Shown piece by piece: positions 45,782 through 54,749 of a stretch of 64,000 nt of DNA. The notes under the pieces were generated by a model that made no database searches, was not told the origin of the DNA, and worked only from the letters and a program-made list of their open reading frames with translations. The first letter of the stretch is position 1, and each line of letters starts with the position of its first letter. This stretch comes from Hyphomonadaceae bacterium (GTDB taxonomy: Bacteria; Pseudomonadota; Alphaproteobacteria; Caulobacterales; Hyphomonadaceae): positions 1 to 64,000 of the forward strand of contig JALHLR010000001.1 of NCBI GenBank assembly GCA_022844475.1. Reading direction: 5' to 3'. Made by a program: the position numbers and the translations under genes.

Positions 45782-46114
45782 ATGGGACTCTTTTCCTTCC
45801 TGTTCGGCGGCAAGAAAGACAAGGCAATGCCTGCGGCGAAGGCGGTTTCGCCGAAGCCCGGCGTTGCCGACAAGAGCGCTCCAGCCGCACCGGCCGCCGT
45901 CGCCTACGCGCCGGCTTCTGCGACTGCCGGCGTCGCGCAGGCGAAACTGCGGCTCAAACTGGTGGCCTCGCTGCGCAGCGGCGATCATCCCGCTGCCTAT
46001 CAGGCGGCCAGGAGCCTCGCCGACATCCAGACACGCGCCGGACGCAGGACGGTCGCGCGCACCTGGCAGCAGCAGGCCGAACGCATCAAGACCGAGGGCA
46101 GGCTGACAGCGTGA
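45782..46114 (+). CDS. Small hypothetical protein
   Basis: A 110-aa protein starting MGLFSFLFGGKKDK, followed by an Ala/Pro-rich low-complexity linker (PAAKAVSPKPGVADKSAP...) and a C-terminal helical segment VAQAKLRLKLVASLRSGDH...AARSLADIQTRAGRRTVART. The hydrophobic MGLFSFLFGGKKDK start is reminiscent of other small alphaproteobacterial proteins, but no family is recognised. Start at 45782 follows AGGGG; an ATG at 45752 would add ten residues. Function unknown. Confidence 0.5.
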   Translation: MGLFSFLFGGKKDKAMPAAKAVSPKPGVADKSAPAAPAAVAYAPASATAGVAQAKLRLKLVASLRSGDHPAAYQAARSLADIQTRAGRRTVARTWQQQAERIKTEGRLTA

Positions 46115-46232
46115 TGGCAGGCAGCAGCCGCAACTCACGACTGCCAATCTGCACATGCAGTGGTTGAGCCCGGTTGACCATTCGTGATCGACGCGCACGC
46201 TTGCGGCACATTGCAGGGGAGTCGACCCGATC

Positions 46233-46538
46233 GTGGATGATGCAAAGTGTGGCAGGCTGATCGCTGGACGCGAGCACGGCGAATTCGAGCAGCGCCTCAA
46301 AGGCGCGACATTGCTGACCGCCGAAGTGCTGTACTACATGCCGAAGCACCCAACGCTGCTGCAGACCTTCATGTGGCAGACGCTCGATGAAGCGCCGAGG
46401 TTTCCGCGGCTTGAGAAATTCCTGGATTTCTGGCGACGTGAGATCGACGCGGTGATCCATTCCGTCCGTGTCGCATCAGGTGAGCCGCTGACCCCCGCAG
46501 CCTGGCGCAAGGTCGACGGCATCATCCAGCGGCATTGA
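46233..46538 (+). CDS. usg: Usg family protein
   Basis: A 101-aa protein matching the Usg family of alphaproteobacteria: TLLTAEVLYYMPKHPTLLQT is the family's L-TTAEILYRMPDHP-LLQT block, followed by FMWQTLDEAPRFPRLEKFLD, FWRREIDAVIHSVRVA and the end PAAWRKVDGII. Usg was first noted near trp genes; the molecular role is unknown, and here trp genes are absent. Its start is a GTG at 46233 with AGGGG some distance upstream, so the start is uncertain. It does not overlap neighbours. Confidence 0.8.
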   Translation: MDDAKCGRLIAGREHGEFEQRLKGATLLTAEVLYYMPKHPTLLQTFMWQTLDEAPRFPRLEKFLDFWRREIDAVIHSVRVASGEPLTPAAWRKVDGIIQRH

Positions 46539-46566
46539 TCGCGGCAGGGCGCGTATCGCAGTCAGC

Positions 46567-48903
46567 CTAGTTCAGCTTGAGGTTCTTCAGCGCTGCGAAC
46601 GGATTTGAATCGTCAGACGGCTTGGCCGGACCGGCAGAGTAACTCTGCGGCGCGGGTTTTCCGCCCTTGTCCTTGCCCTGTGATGGCGCCGCCTTGCCAT
46701 GCGCGCCCTGTGTTCCTGCCACCTCGCGCTTCATCGACAGCGCAATGCGCTTGCGGTCGGCATCGATCTCCTTGACGCGAACACTCACAACGTCGCCAGC
46801 CTTGATGACCGAATGTGGGTCCTTCACGAACGTGTCGGCGAGTTCCGAGATGTGGACGAGGCCATCCTGGTGCACGCCGATGTCCACGAAAGCGCCGAAG
46901 GCCGTGACGTTGGTGACCGTGCCTTCGAGCTTCATGCCGACCTTGAGATCGGAAATCTTCTCGACGCCGTCGGCAAAGGTCGCTGTCTTGAATTCAGGAC
47001 GCGGATCGCGGCCCGGCTTGATCAGCTCGGCCAGAATGTCGGTGACGGTCGGCACGCCGAACTGTTCGTTGGCGAAAGCTTCCGGTTGAAGCATCGAGAG
47101 AAAGGCCTTGTCGCCGATCAGCGCCTTGAGCGGCCGGCCAGATTTCTCTGCGATACGCTCGGCGACCGGATAGGCCTCCGGGTGCACCGCCGACGCATCC
47201 AGCGGATTCTTGCCGTCCATGATGCGCAGGAAGCCTGCCGCCTGTTCGAAGGCCTTGGGCCCCATGCGCGGGACTTTCTTCAGCTGCGCGCGCGTCTGGA
47301 AGGCGCCGTGTTCGTCGCGATACGTAACGATGTTCGCAGCGACAGCCGTGTTGAGCCCGGATACGCGGGCGAGCAGGGCGGCGGACGCCGTGTTCACATC
47401 GACGCCGACAGCGTTGACGCAATCCTCGACCACGCCATCGAGCGAGCGCGCAAGAGCGTTCTGGTCAACGTCGTGCTGATACTGACCGACCCCAATTGCC
47501 TTGGGTTCGATCTTGACCAGTTCCGCGAGGGGGTCCTGCAGGCGGCGTGCGATTGAAACGGCGCCGCGCAGGCTGACGTCGAGATCCGGGAACTCCTTGG
47601 CCGCCAGTTCGGACGCCGAGTAAACCGAGGCGCCCGCTTCGGAGACCGTGACGCGCGTGAGCTTCAGCTCGGGCATCTTGGATGACAGTTCGGCGACCAG
47701 CTTGTCCGTCTCGCGGCTTGCCGTTCCGTTGCCAACGGAGACCAGTTCCACGCCATGCCGCCTGGCCAGCTGCGCCAGTGTGACAAGCGATCCGTTCCAG
47801 TCCTTCTTCGGCTCATGCGGATAGATGGTGGCTGTCTCGAGCAGCTTGCCCGTCGCGTCCACGACCGCGACCTTGCAACCCGTGCGGATGCCGGGGTCGA
47901 CGCCCATCACCACTTTCGGGCCCGCCGGCGCCGCCAGCAGAAGCGCCTTCATGTTGTGCGAGAACACACGGATGGCGTCGGCATCGGAGCGTTCCTTCAG
48001 GCGATCGACCAGATCATTGTGCGAGGACGGCGCGAGGCGCTGTTTCCATGCCTGCCGGGCAGTCTCCGCCAGCCATTTGTCCGACGGACGTCCGCGGTCC
48101 TGAATGTTGAAGGCCGACATGATCGATGTGACTGCCGGATGGCGCGCCTTCTCGTCGTGCGGAATATCGAGATCGACCTTGAGTACGCCTTCCTTCTCGC
48201 CGCGCAGCAGGGCGAGCGCGCGATGGGACGGCATGTTGGCGATGTTCTCATTGAACTCGAAATAGTCGGAGAATTTAGCGCCCTCGGCTTCCTTGCCCTT
48301 CACCACGCCAGTCGTGAGCTTTCCGCCGGTCCACACCTTCTCGCGCAGCTGTCCAACCAGCGTGGGCGATTCTGCAATGCGCTCGATCAGGATGCTGCGC
48401 GCGCCTTCAAGCGCTGCCTCGGCATTCTCGACCCCCTTGTCCGACGAGATGTAGGCGAGCGCTTCCGCGACCGGATCAAGCGCGGGATTGGACAGCAGGC
48501 GATCGGCCAGTGGTTCGAGGCCCGCCTCCCGCGCAACGCTCGCCTTGGTGCGCCGCTTGGGGCGGTAGGGGGCGTAGAGGTCCTCAAGTTCAACCTTGGT
48601 GGTGGCTGCGCGGATCTGCTTCTCGAGCTCCGGCGTCAGCTTCCCCTGTTCGCCGATCGAGCGGAGCACGACTTCACGCCGGTCGTGAAGGATGGTGAGA
48701 TATTCAAGACGCTCGGCCAGCATGCGCAGCTGCGTATCGTCCAGCCCGCCCGTGCGCTCCTTCCGGTAGCGCGCGATGAAAGGAACCGTTGCGCCTTCGT
48801 CAAGCAGCTGGATTGCTGCTGCAACCTGACCTTCGCCGGCATTCAGCTCCCTTGCGATGATGCGGGCGATTTCGGCGACGACACGGGGATCTTTGCCGGA
48901 CAT
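46567..48903 (-). CDS. tex: Tex family transcription accessory / RNA-binding protein
   Basis: A 778-aa Tex protein: N-terminal helical domain, YqgF-like fold (GVDPGIRTGCKVAVVDATGK near residue 330), helix-hairpin-helix region (SALLARVSGLNTAVAANIV), and a C-terminal S1 RNA-binding domain (residues about 640-715; VGMKLEGTVTNVTAFGAFVDIG). The C-terminal tail is basic and disordered (KAAPSQGKDKGGKPAPQS). Tex is associated with transcription and RNA handling, and its length here matches orthologs. Single gene, divergent from nothing nearby; convergent with the Usg gene (28 bp). Confidence 0.95.
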   Translation of the reverse strand: MSGKDPRVVAEIARIIARELNAGEGQVAAAIQLLDEGATVPFIARYRKERTGGLDDTQLRMLAERLEYLTILHDRREVVLRSIGEQGKLTPELEKQIRAATTKVELEDLYAPYRPKRRTKASVAREAGLEPLADRLLSNPALDPVAEALAYISSDKGVENAEAALEGARSILIERIAESPTLVGQLREKVWTGGKLTTGVVKGKEAEGAKFSDYFEFNENIANMPSHRALALLRGEKEGVLKVDLDIPHDEKARHPAVTSIMSAFNIQDRGRPSDKWLAETARQAWKQRLAPSSHNDLVDRLKERSDADAIRVFSHNMKALLLAAPAGPKVVMGVDPGIRTGCKVAVVDATGKLLETATIYPHEPKKDWNGSLVTLAQLARRHGVELVSVGNGTASRETDKLVAELSSKMPELKLTRVTVSEAGASVYSASELAAKEFPDLDVSLRGAVSIARRLQDPLAELVKIEPKAIGVGQYQHDVDQNALARSLDGVVEDCVNAVGVDVNTASAALLARVSGLNTAVAANIVTYRDEHGAFQTRAQLKKVPRMGPKAFEQAAGFLRIMDGKNPLDASAVHPEAYPVAERIAEKSGRPLKALIGDKAFLSMLQPEAFANEQFGVPTVTDILAELIKPGRDPRPEFKTATFADGVEKISDLKVGMKLEGTVTNVTAFGAFVDIGVHQDGLVHISELADTFVKDPHSVIKAGDVVSVRVKEIDADRKRIALSMKREVAGTQGAHGKAAPSQGKDKGGKPAPQSYSAGPAKPSDDSNPFAALKNLKLN

Positions 48904-49056
48904 ATATCTACCTCATCTCGCAGTTTTTCGGGTCAGTCGCAGAGCAGGCAGGAGACTATCCCGCCGCGGCCAAGGTGTCGCGCGCCAATGGTTAGCGACT
49001 GGTTATTCGCGGCGGTTCTGCACAGCGAATTGAGGCTTTCACGAAAAGCCGGGCAA

Positions 49057-51327
49057 CTACAGGGGCAGCTGTTTCGTCGTCACCGAAACGTCGCCCATCT
49101 GGATGAACACGGCGGTGTCGGGCCTCGCGTCGGCAAGGCTCTTCGCGTCATCCGGAAGTCGCGTCCAGTAGCCCTGCACCAGCCATGTCAGCGGCTTCGC
49201 CTCGGCGCCCTCGGGGCGAGGCGCGAGCGTCACATCCACCGTCGCGCCATTCGCGGATCGACCGATGATGTCGATGGCGTAGATCTCCGCCGGGCCGCCG
49301 CGGAAGGCGTAGTCAGCGCCGCCGAACGCCACGGACACAGGGTTTGCCGCCGCAGGAATACGCAGGCGAACCTGCCGTGCATCTGGCGCGGAGAACTGAA
49401 GGCGGATTGTGCGCCTGCCGTCTTCAGCGGTCGTGTCGTTGAGCACGGTTGCACTCGCCGGGCCGGGCGGGGTGAAGGCAATCGCCTTGCTGGCAAGGTT
49501 CGGCGCAGCGCCGGGCGGAGAGGGATGTTCGCCAACTGTGAGTTGCGAGCCGATGGCCTCGGGCAATGCGCCTTGGCGCGCGCCAGCGAAGACAGCAGCC
49601 TTCTGAGCATCGATATCGTAGTGTGCCGTGAAGTTGAGCGGCAGGGGGCGCTCAACGCTGTAGGCAGGTACGAGCACTGTGGCGACAACAGCGACCAGGG
49701 CAACGGCGCCGAGCGGCGTGACCATCCTCAGCCGACCGCGCGACACCCCGCCGATCATGGCAAGGAGGGGCGCCAATACCATCGCCTCGACCACGCCGAA
49801 CATCGCCGCCATGCCCAGCCCCATCGTCACGTCGAGCAGATGGATGAGCGGAAAGAACATGAGCATGAGGAAGGCGCTCGCCACGCCATACGCGATCAGC
49901 TGGTAACGCGGAAAAAGCCACGCCGCGGCGCCCGCGAGCACAAAGGCCATGCCGGGGATCAGGAAGATCATCGCAAAGCCGGCGAGTGCGAAGCTAAGCC
50001 CCATCCCGACAATCAGGAACCAGAACCAGCCGGAGGCATACAGGGTTTCGCGCGACGATTTCGGCGCCACCCAACCCAGCGCCACCGACGAGACAAGCAG
50101 CGTCACTGCAAAGATCGCCATGTTGAACGCTTGAGGATGGGCGGCCCAAAAGGCGGTGTCGGGACGGATGAGCGCGATCAGCTGCTGCAGCCCGAACGCT
50201 GCAAGCCCCGATGCGGCGATGAGGATTGGTGGCAGGGCAAGCGCCCGCCAATCCAGCTTCTGCCAGCCTCCTTCGCGCCTCGGCCGGATGTTGAGCATGA
50301 CCGCGACGCCGAAGCAGAGCCCCAGCAGGACAAGCGCAAACACCTGCGGCAGCGAAACGAACAGGCGCGAGCCAATATCGGAATAGGCAATCTCGCCGGC
50401 TGCGCCATCCTTGCTCCAGTCGCTGGCGAGAAAGGCGCGCGTGGCGCCGAGCGCCTGGTCGCCCATGTGCTGCACGCTCGCGCGGTTCAACTGGGCAAGG
50501 TCGTCCCGATTGGTGTGATAGAAGTCGAGCCCGTCCGAGATGGCGATGTTGACGCCGTTGAACCCGGCGTTGAGGTGCACGGTCAGGTCTGTCGAATTGG
50601 GCAGGAGTTCGTAGACTGCCGTCATCATCGAATTGGCGAACGGCCGCGCGCCGCTCTTCGCCCAGTCGGAAACAAGGCCGGCGTTGGGATGGCCGGTCTC
50701 GAACATCATCGCCGGCCCGCGCACGCCGCGCGCCTCGAGATTGATTATGCGACCGACAGTGAATGGATAGTCGTCCTGATTGTCGACAAAGGCCTGCGCA
50801 CCCAGCAGGCCGGTTTCCTCGCCATCGGTCAGCAGGAAGACGACGCCCTGCGTCGGGGGTTGCTGCTTGAGGTGATGCGCCACCTCCAGCCAGACGGCGA
50901 GCCCGATGCCGTCGTCTGCGAAGCCGGGGCTGGCGTCGACGCTGTCATAGTGCGCCGACAGGACGAGGGCAGGGCCTTCACGCGGTCCGGCGGTGAAGAA
51001 GACATTCTGCACGAAGGCGCAGCGCGCCGCGGTTCCCGACATCGACTGGCAGACATTGTGCGCGCGCAGTTCGGGCGAAAAGCCCAGCGTACGGATTTCC
51101 TGAAGCAGGCGGGCGCGTGTTTCGTCGAGCGCGCCCGAATCCACCGGATGCGGCGTGCCATCCAGTACGCGCCCGAGGCGCTCGATCGCGCGTTGCGTGT
51201 CGAACTGGTCCGTCGCATTGGTCTGGCGCACGCTGTCGAGTTCGAGCGGCGCCGCACGGAAGAAGAAGAGGACGAGCAGCACGGCAAAAACGCCAAGCGC
51301 CCATGGCGCGGCGGTGCGGGTGCGCAA
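49057..51327 (-). CDS. M28 family peptidase with C-terminal membrane domain (ERMP1-like)
   Basis: A 756-aa integral-membrane metallopeptidase. An N-terminal helix (ALGVFAVLLVLFFFRAAP) anchors a periplasmic M28 domain, with zinc-ligand motifs ALVLSAHYDSVDASPGFADDG, TDGEETGLLGAQAF, and DGLDFYHTNRDD. From about residue 330 the protein has some nine hydrophobic segments, resembling Fxna/ERMP1-type peptidases. It probably trims peptides in the periplasm. A 1211-aa reading frame on the opposite strand (47755-51390) is its shadow. Upstream of the ClC gene on the same strand, 76 bp apart. Confidence 0.88.
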   Translation of the reverse strand: MRTRTAAPWALGVFAVLLVLFFFRAAPLELDSVRQTNATDQFDTQRAIERLGRVLDGTPHPVDSGALDETRARLLQEIRTLGFSPELRAHNVCQSMSGTAARCAFVQNVFFTAGPREGPALVLSAHYDSVDASPGFADDGIGLAVWLEVAHHLKQQPPTQGVVFLLTDGEETGLLGAQAFVDNQDDYPFTVGRIINLEARGVRGPAMMFETGHPNAGLVSDWAKSGARPFANSMMTAVYELLPNSTDLTVHLNAGFNGVNIAISDGLDFYHTNRDDLAQLNRASVQHMGDQALGATRAFLASDWSKDGAAGEIAYSDIGSRLFVSLPQVFALVLLGLCFGVAVMLNIRPRREGGWQKLDWRALALPPILIAASGLAAFGLQQLIALIRPDTAFWAAHPQAFNMAIFAVTLLVSSVALGWVAPKSSRETLYASGWFWFLIVGMGLSFALAGFAMIFLIPGMAFVLAGAAAWLFPRYQLIAYGVASAFLMLMFFPLIHLLDVTMGLGMAAMFGVVEAMVLAPLLAMIGGVSRGRLRMVTPLGAVALVAVVATVLVPAYSVERPLPLNFTAHYDIDAQKAAVFAGARQGALPEAIGSQLTVGEHPSPPGAAPNLASKAIAFTPPGPASATVLNDTTAEDGRRTIRLQFSAPDARQVRLRIPAAANPVSVAFGGADYAFRGGPAEIYAIDIIGRSANGATVDVTLAPRPEGAEAKPLTWLVQGYWTRLPDDAKSLADARPDTAVFIQMGDVSVTTKQLPL

Positions 51328-51403
51328 TTGTGGTGTCTCGGTTTCCAGATGCCGCCCCTGTGTCGCAGCCCCGCCCCGGCGGGACGATAGGAGAGGTTCG
51401 GCC

Positions 51404-52753
51404 TCAGCGCCAGCGCAAGGTCTGGCCGGTATCTTCGGCCTTCGGCGGTGACAGCCGCCGCGCGACCATGCAGGCGAGATAGCAGCACGCCAGGCTGGAT
51501 GCGCCCGCAGCCGTCGACCCGGAAAGCTCCAGTACCAGAATTGCCGCCGCCATCGGTGCGTCGAGAAGCACAGCGATGCATACCGCCATTCCGACGAGCC
51601 CGAGATAGGCCTGCGGCGGCGGAATGCCGAGCAGAAAGCCTGCCAGCACGCCGAGCGATGATCCGGCCATTGCGCCTACGAACATGGCCGGTGCGATTGC
51701 GCCTCCTCCCCAGCGGAAGCCGAAGGTCACGGCCGCGGCTGCGATCTTCGCGAAGGCGAGAACCGGCATCAGGCCGGGACCGTAATTGCCGCTGAGCCCG
51801 GCGCCCAATGACTCGAAGCCTGTGCCCAGCACCTGCGGGAATGCCATGGCGATCACGCCGAGCATCAGGCCGCCGACCACTGGCAGCAGCCACAGCGGAA
51901 GGCCGATGCGCGTCGCGGTCGCGGCAACAAGGACCGGCGTCCGCGTCCAGGCCATGCTGCACAGGAAAGCAAAGCCGATCAGCACCGGCAGCCCCACCAG
52001 CGCTGCAAGGTGCACGATCGCTGGAACATTTCCGACCGGCGGCACGGAGATCAGCGCGCGTCCGTCGAGCAGCCAGACGGAGACGAGCCACCCGGCCACC
52101 GCCGCCACCGCAACAGGTCCAAGCGATGAGATACGCTGACGGCGCAGGATCAGCTCGCGCGCGAGGAACACGCCTGCGATCGGCGCGTGCATCACGGCCG
52201 CTATTGCCGCCGCCACCCCCATGCCGACGAGCAGGCGTCGCGAGGCGACATCGAGACCGAGCAGGCGGCCATGCAGAACCGCGATCGTGGCGCCAAGGTG
52301 GGCGGCGGGCTCCTCCCGTCCGGCGCTGCCGCCCCAGCCGAGCGACACGATCGCGATCAGAATCGACAGGAATCCGTCGCGAAGCGTCATCGTGGTCGAG
52401 CGGATCGACCCACGCAGGCGGCGATGCTGTGTGACATCCTGGAGTCCGTAGGCGCGCGGAGCTGATCCCCAGCCAAGCGCCATGCCGAGCCTCAGTAGCA
52501 GCGCAATGATCGCCCCGCCGACCAGCGGCGCGATCAGCCGCCGCCACCATTCCAGTTCGACCAGCCGCGATGCGAGCCGGCCTGGAACTGCGCCAAAGGC
52601 AAACCATTGCGCGTAAGCGATGATTCCGACGACGACGACGACCGCAACGGCAATCAGCGCCCCGACCAGTGCGGCGAGAGCCCAAATGTAAAGGCTGCCG
52701 CGCCGGGGGCGGTCAATGATCTCGCCTGATGGACGAACGATAGCACGCGACAT
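51404..52753 (-). CDS. Voltage-gated chloride channel (ClC) family protein, atypical selectivity motifs
   Basis: A 449-aa membrane protein with about 10-12 hydrophobic segments. The ClC pore motifs are altered: the place of GSGIPEV is held by AYGLQDV, GREGP is GREEP (gating Glu retained, Gly changed to Glu), and the third motif is RWGGGAIAPAMF, near the GGGxFxP pattern. ClC proteins move Cl- or exchange it for protons; the missing Ser of the filter makes selectivity doubtful. The start at 52753 (MSRAIVRP) is preferred to a GTG at 52762. The gene is divergent from the lipoprotein at 52914. Confidence 0.8.
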   Translation of the reverse strand: MSRAIVRPSGEIIDRPRRGSLYIWALAALVGALIAVAVVVVVGIIAYAQWFAFGAVPGRLASRLVELEWWRRLIAPLVGGAIIALLLRLGMALGWGSAPRAYGLQDVTQHRRLRGSIRSTTMTLRDGFLSILIAIVSLGWGGSAGREEPAAHLGATIAVLHGRLLGLDVASRRLLVGMGVAAAIAAVMHAPIAGVFLARELILRRQRISSLGPVAVAAVAGWLVSVWLLDGRALISVPPVGNVPAIVHLAALVGLPVLIGFAFLCSMAWTRTPVLVAATATRIGLPLWLLPVVGGLMLGVIAMAFPQVLGTGFESLGAGLSGNYGPGLMPVLAFAKIAAAAVTFGFRWGGGAIAPAMFVGAMAGSSLGVLAGFLLGIPPPQAYLGLVGMAVCIAVLLDAPMAAAILVLELSGSTAAGASSLACCYLACMVARRLSPPKAEDTGQTLRWR

Positions 52754-52913
52754 TGCGGGCACGTTCGGCGTGAGCCGGGCGACGGGTCAAGCGCGCTTTG
52801 GCCCGCGTGGACAAAAATTCAGTATCCGGAGCAGATTTTCTGGCTGCCTTGGCGACCTTGCGCCGCCCGCATCGCCGTCCCACTCTGGCCTTCAGCCAAC
52901 CGGCGGAGCCAGA

Positions 52914-53603
52914 ATGCGCGTTTTCGTTGCGGCCAGCCTGATCTGCGGGGGTCTTCTTGCCGCTGGTTGCGGGAGCGAGGCGGACGTGGCGCCAGCCGTG
53001 GACGTCGCCGAGACGCCAGCGCCAGTGCTGGAGAGCGCCACTGAAGGCGCGAGGGCGACAGCATCGCTCGTGCTCGGCTGCGGCGCTCCGTTCACGCGCG
53101 AGGCGACCCCCGCTTCGCTGGCGGCGGTGTTTGGCAGGGCGAATGTGATTCCCGAAACGATCGCCGGCCCCGAAGGCGCCCAGATCAATGTGACGGCGAT
53201 CTACCCCACCGATCCTGCGCGGCGGATCGAGGTGGTGTTCCGCAACGAGGAGGAGCGAACTGACCTTTCGGCCGTGATGGTCAGCGCGCCTGAGTCGCGA
53301 TGGACCGGTCCGGGCGGGGTGAAGATCGGTGATGGCATTGAAGCGGTCGAATCGGCCAATGGCATGCCCTTCGAGGTGATGGGCTTTCAGTGGGACTATG
53401 GCGGCTTCGTTGCAGACTGGAAGGGTGGCAAGCTGGGCGAGGCGAATGGCTGCGCGGCCGCCGTACGCCTGGCGCCTGGCGCCGATTCGCTGCCCGCAGA
53501 CATCGTCGGCGATGCCGTGCAGCCTGCGTCCAGCCTGCCGGCGATGCGTGCTGCGCAACCAAAGGTCAGCGCCTTCGGCATAAGCTGGGCGCCTCAAACC
53601 TAG
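52914..53603 (+). CDS. Lipoprotein of unknown function
   Basis: A 229-aa lipoprotein: SD GGAG before ATG 52914, signal with lipobox LLAAGC, then an Ala/Thr-rich linker. The globular part has CGAPFTREATPASLAAVFGR, TAIYPTDPARRIEVVF and GDGIEAVESANGMPFEVMGF, which suggests a small alpha/beta domain of unknown family; a single additional Cys pair (LVLGCGAPF and GCAAAV) could form a disulfide. Divergent from the ClC gene, followed by a palindromic repeat and the YWTD protein. Function unknown. Confidence 0.7.
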   Translation: MRVFVAASLICGGLLAAGCGSEADVAPAVDVAETPAPVLESATEGARATASLVLGCGAPFTREATPASLAAVFGRANVIPETIAGPEGAQINVTAIYPTDPARRIEVVFRNEEERTDLSAVMVSAPESRWTGPGGVKIGDGIEAVESANGMPFEVMGFQWDYGGFVADWKGGKLGEANGCAAAVRLAPGADSLPADIVGDAVQPASSLPAMRAAQPKVSAFGISWAPQT

Positions 53604-53610
53604 TGAAGCT

Positions 53611-53641
53611 AGGGTGGATTTCGCCGGGCTCTATCCACCCT
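53611..53641. repeat. REP-like extragenic palindrome (copy 1)
   Basis: AGGGTGGAT (53611-53619) pairs perfectly with ATCCACCCT (53633-53641) around a 13-nt loop. The arms carry the GTGGAT/ATCCAC motif that occurs again at 62094-62150, suggesting a dispersed extragenic repeat rather than a dedicated terminator. It lies between two lipoprotein genes. Confidence 0.5.
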
Positions 53642-53685
53642 GCGGGCCACCCGCTAGTCTCCCGCCACAAATCGGCGAGGGGCGT

Positions 53686-54675
53686 ATGACGTCGTTTAAC
53701 CGCAGGCAGCTGGCGGCCGGACTTGGCGGGGCGTTCGTGCTGGCAGGCTGCGAGAGCGTGGGGGGGCAAGCTCAACCCGCCGTCGCGCCGCCAAAACTGT
53801 TCTTTCTTGGCCAGGCGAAGGTGCTGATGCTGGACGCCGCGGGCGGCTCGCCCGTTACGCTGGTCGATGACTCGCCGAAGGATGGTTCGCGGCCCTCCGG
53901 CGTCAATGACGGCATCGCCGTCCACACGGCCACTGGCCAGATCTACTGGACGAACATGGGCCGCGCCGAGAAGGACGACGGCTTCATCATGCGTTGCGAG
54001 CGCGATGGCTCCAACGTGACGACGATTGTCACGCCAGGTGGCACATTCACGCCCAAGCAACTTAAGATCGATGAGCGCGCGGCCAAGCTCTACTGGTCCG
54101 ACCGGGAGGGGATGGCGGTGCAGCGCTGCAATCTGGACGGCTCGAACATCGAGACGCTGGTCGTCACCGGCAACCCGGTTCTGGACGCAGGCGACCAGTC
54201 TCGCTGGTGCGTGGGCCTCGCGCTCGATCCGAGCCGCGGCCATGTCTACTTTACCCAGAAGGGCGGCGACAATGCAGGGCAGGGCTTGATCCGGCGCATT
54301 GACATGCGGGCGCCGCGCGGCGCCACGCCCGCGAACCGCCGCGATATGGTGACCCTCTTCTCGCGCCTGCCAGAGCCTATCGACCTCGATCTCGACCTTG
54401 CTTCGCGCACGCTCTACTGGACCGACCGGGGCGACAACACGGTGTCGCGTGCGCCGATGGACGCGCCTGCCGGTTTCGATCCCGCAACGCGCCTCGACCG
54501 GCAGATTCTCGTGCGCGGGCTCAAGGAGGCGATCGGCGTCGCTCTCGATTTGCCGCGCCGCCGCATGGCCTATACCTCGCTCGGCGGCGAGATCGGCGTT
54601 GCCTCGCTTGATGGTGCGGGCGCGCGGATGCTGGTTGACTCGGGCGGCATGCTTACGGGTGTCTGCTGGGCCTGA
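53686..54675 (+). CDS. YWTD-repeat beta-propeller lipoprotein with Tat-type signal
   Basis: A 329-aa protein. The signal TSFNRRQLAAGLGG has a twin arginine (RRQL) and a lipobox (VLAGC, Cys22), so it may be a Tat-exported lipoprotein. The mature part consists of LDL-receptor-like YWTD repeats: QIYWTNMG, KLYWSDREG, HVYFTQKGGD, TLYWTDRGDN and a degenerate AYTSLGGE, forming a probable six-bladed propeller. YWTD propellers are mainly eukaryotic and bacterial examples are scattered. A role in binding a ligand or cell-wall polymer is possible. Start at 53686 is chosen for the signal. Confidence 0.8.
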   Translation: MTSFNRRQLAAGLGGAFVLAGCESVGGQAQPAVAPPKLFFLGQAKVLMLDAAGGSPVTLVDDSPKDGSRPSGVNDGIAVHTATGQIYWTNMGRAEKDDGFIMRCERDGSNVTTIVTPGGTFTPKQLKIDERAAKLYWSDREGMAVQRCNLDGSNIETLVVTGNPVLDAGDQSRWCVGLALDPSRGHVYFTQKGGDNAGQGLIRRIDMRAPRGATPANRRDMVTLFSRLPEPIDLDLDLASRTLYWTDRGDNTVSRAPMDAPAGFDPATRLDRQILVRGLKEAIGVALDLPRRRMAYTSLGGEIGVASLDGAGARMLVDSGGMLTGVCWA

Positions 54676-54749
54676 CGGCGGTCTGGCGGGACCCCTGCGG
54701 CGCGTGGCGCACTTCCGCGGCCATCCTTGATCGCGTACGATGAGTACTG

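Noticed and set aside
47755-51390. A 1211-codon open frame on the plus strand
   Set aside because: It runs opposite tex and the M28 gene, has no recognisable domain and an extreme Arg/Gly/Gln composition, which is usual for antisense frames in GC-rich DNA.
50829-52685. A 618-codon minus-strand frame
   Set aside because: It is out of frame with the ClC and M28 genes, highly Arg/Ala/Gly-rich and without a family pattern.
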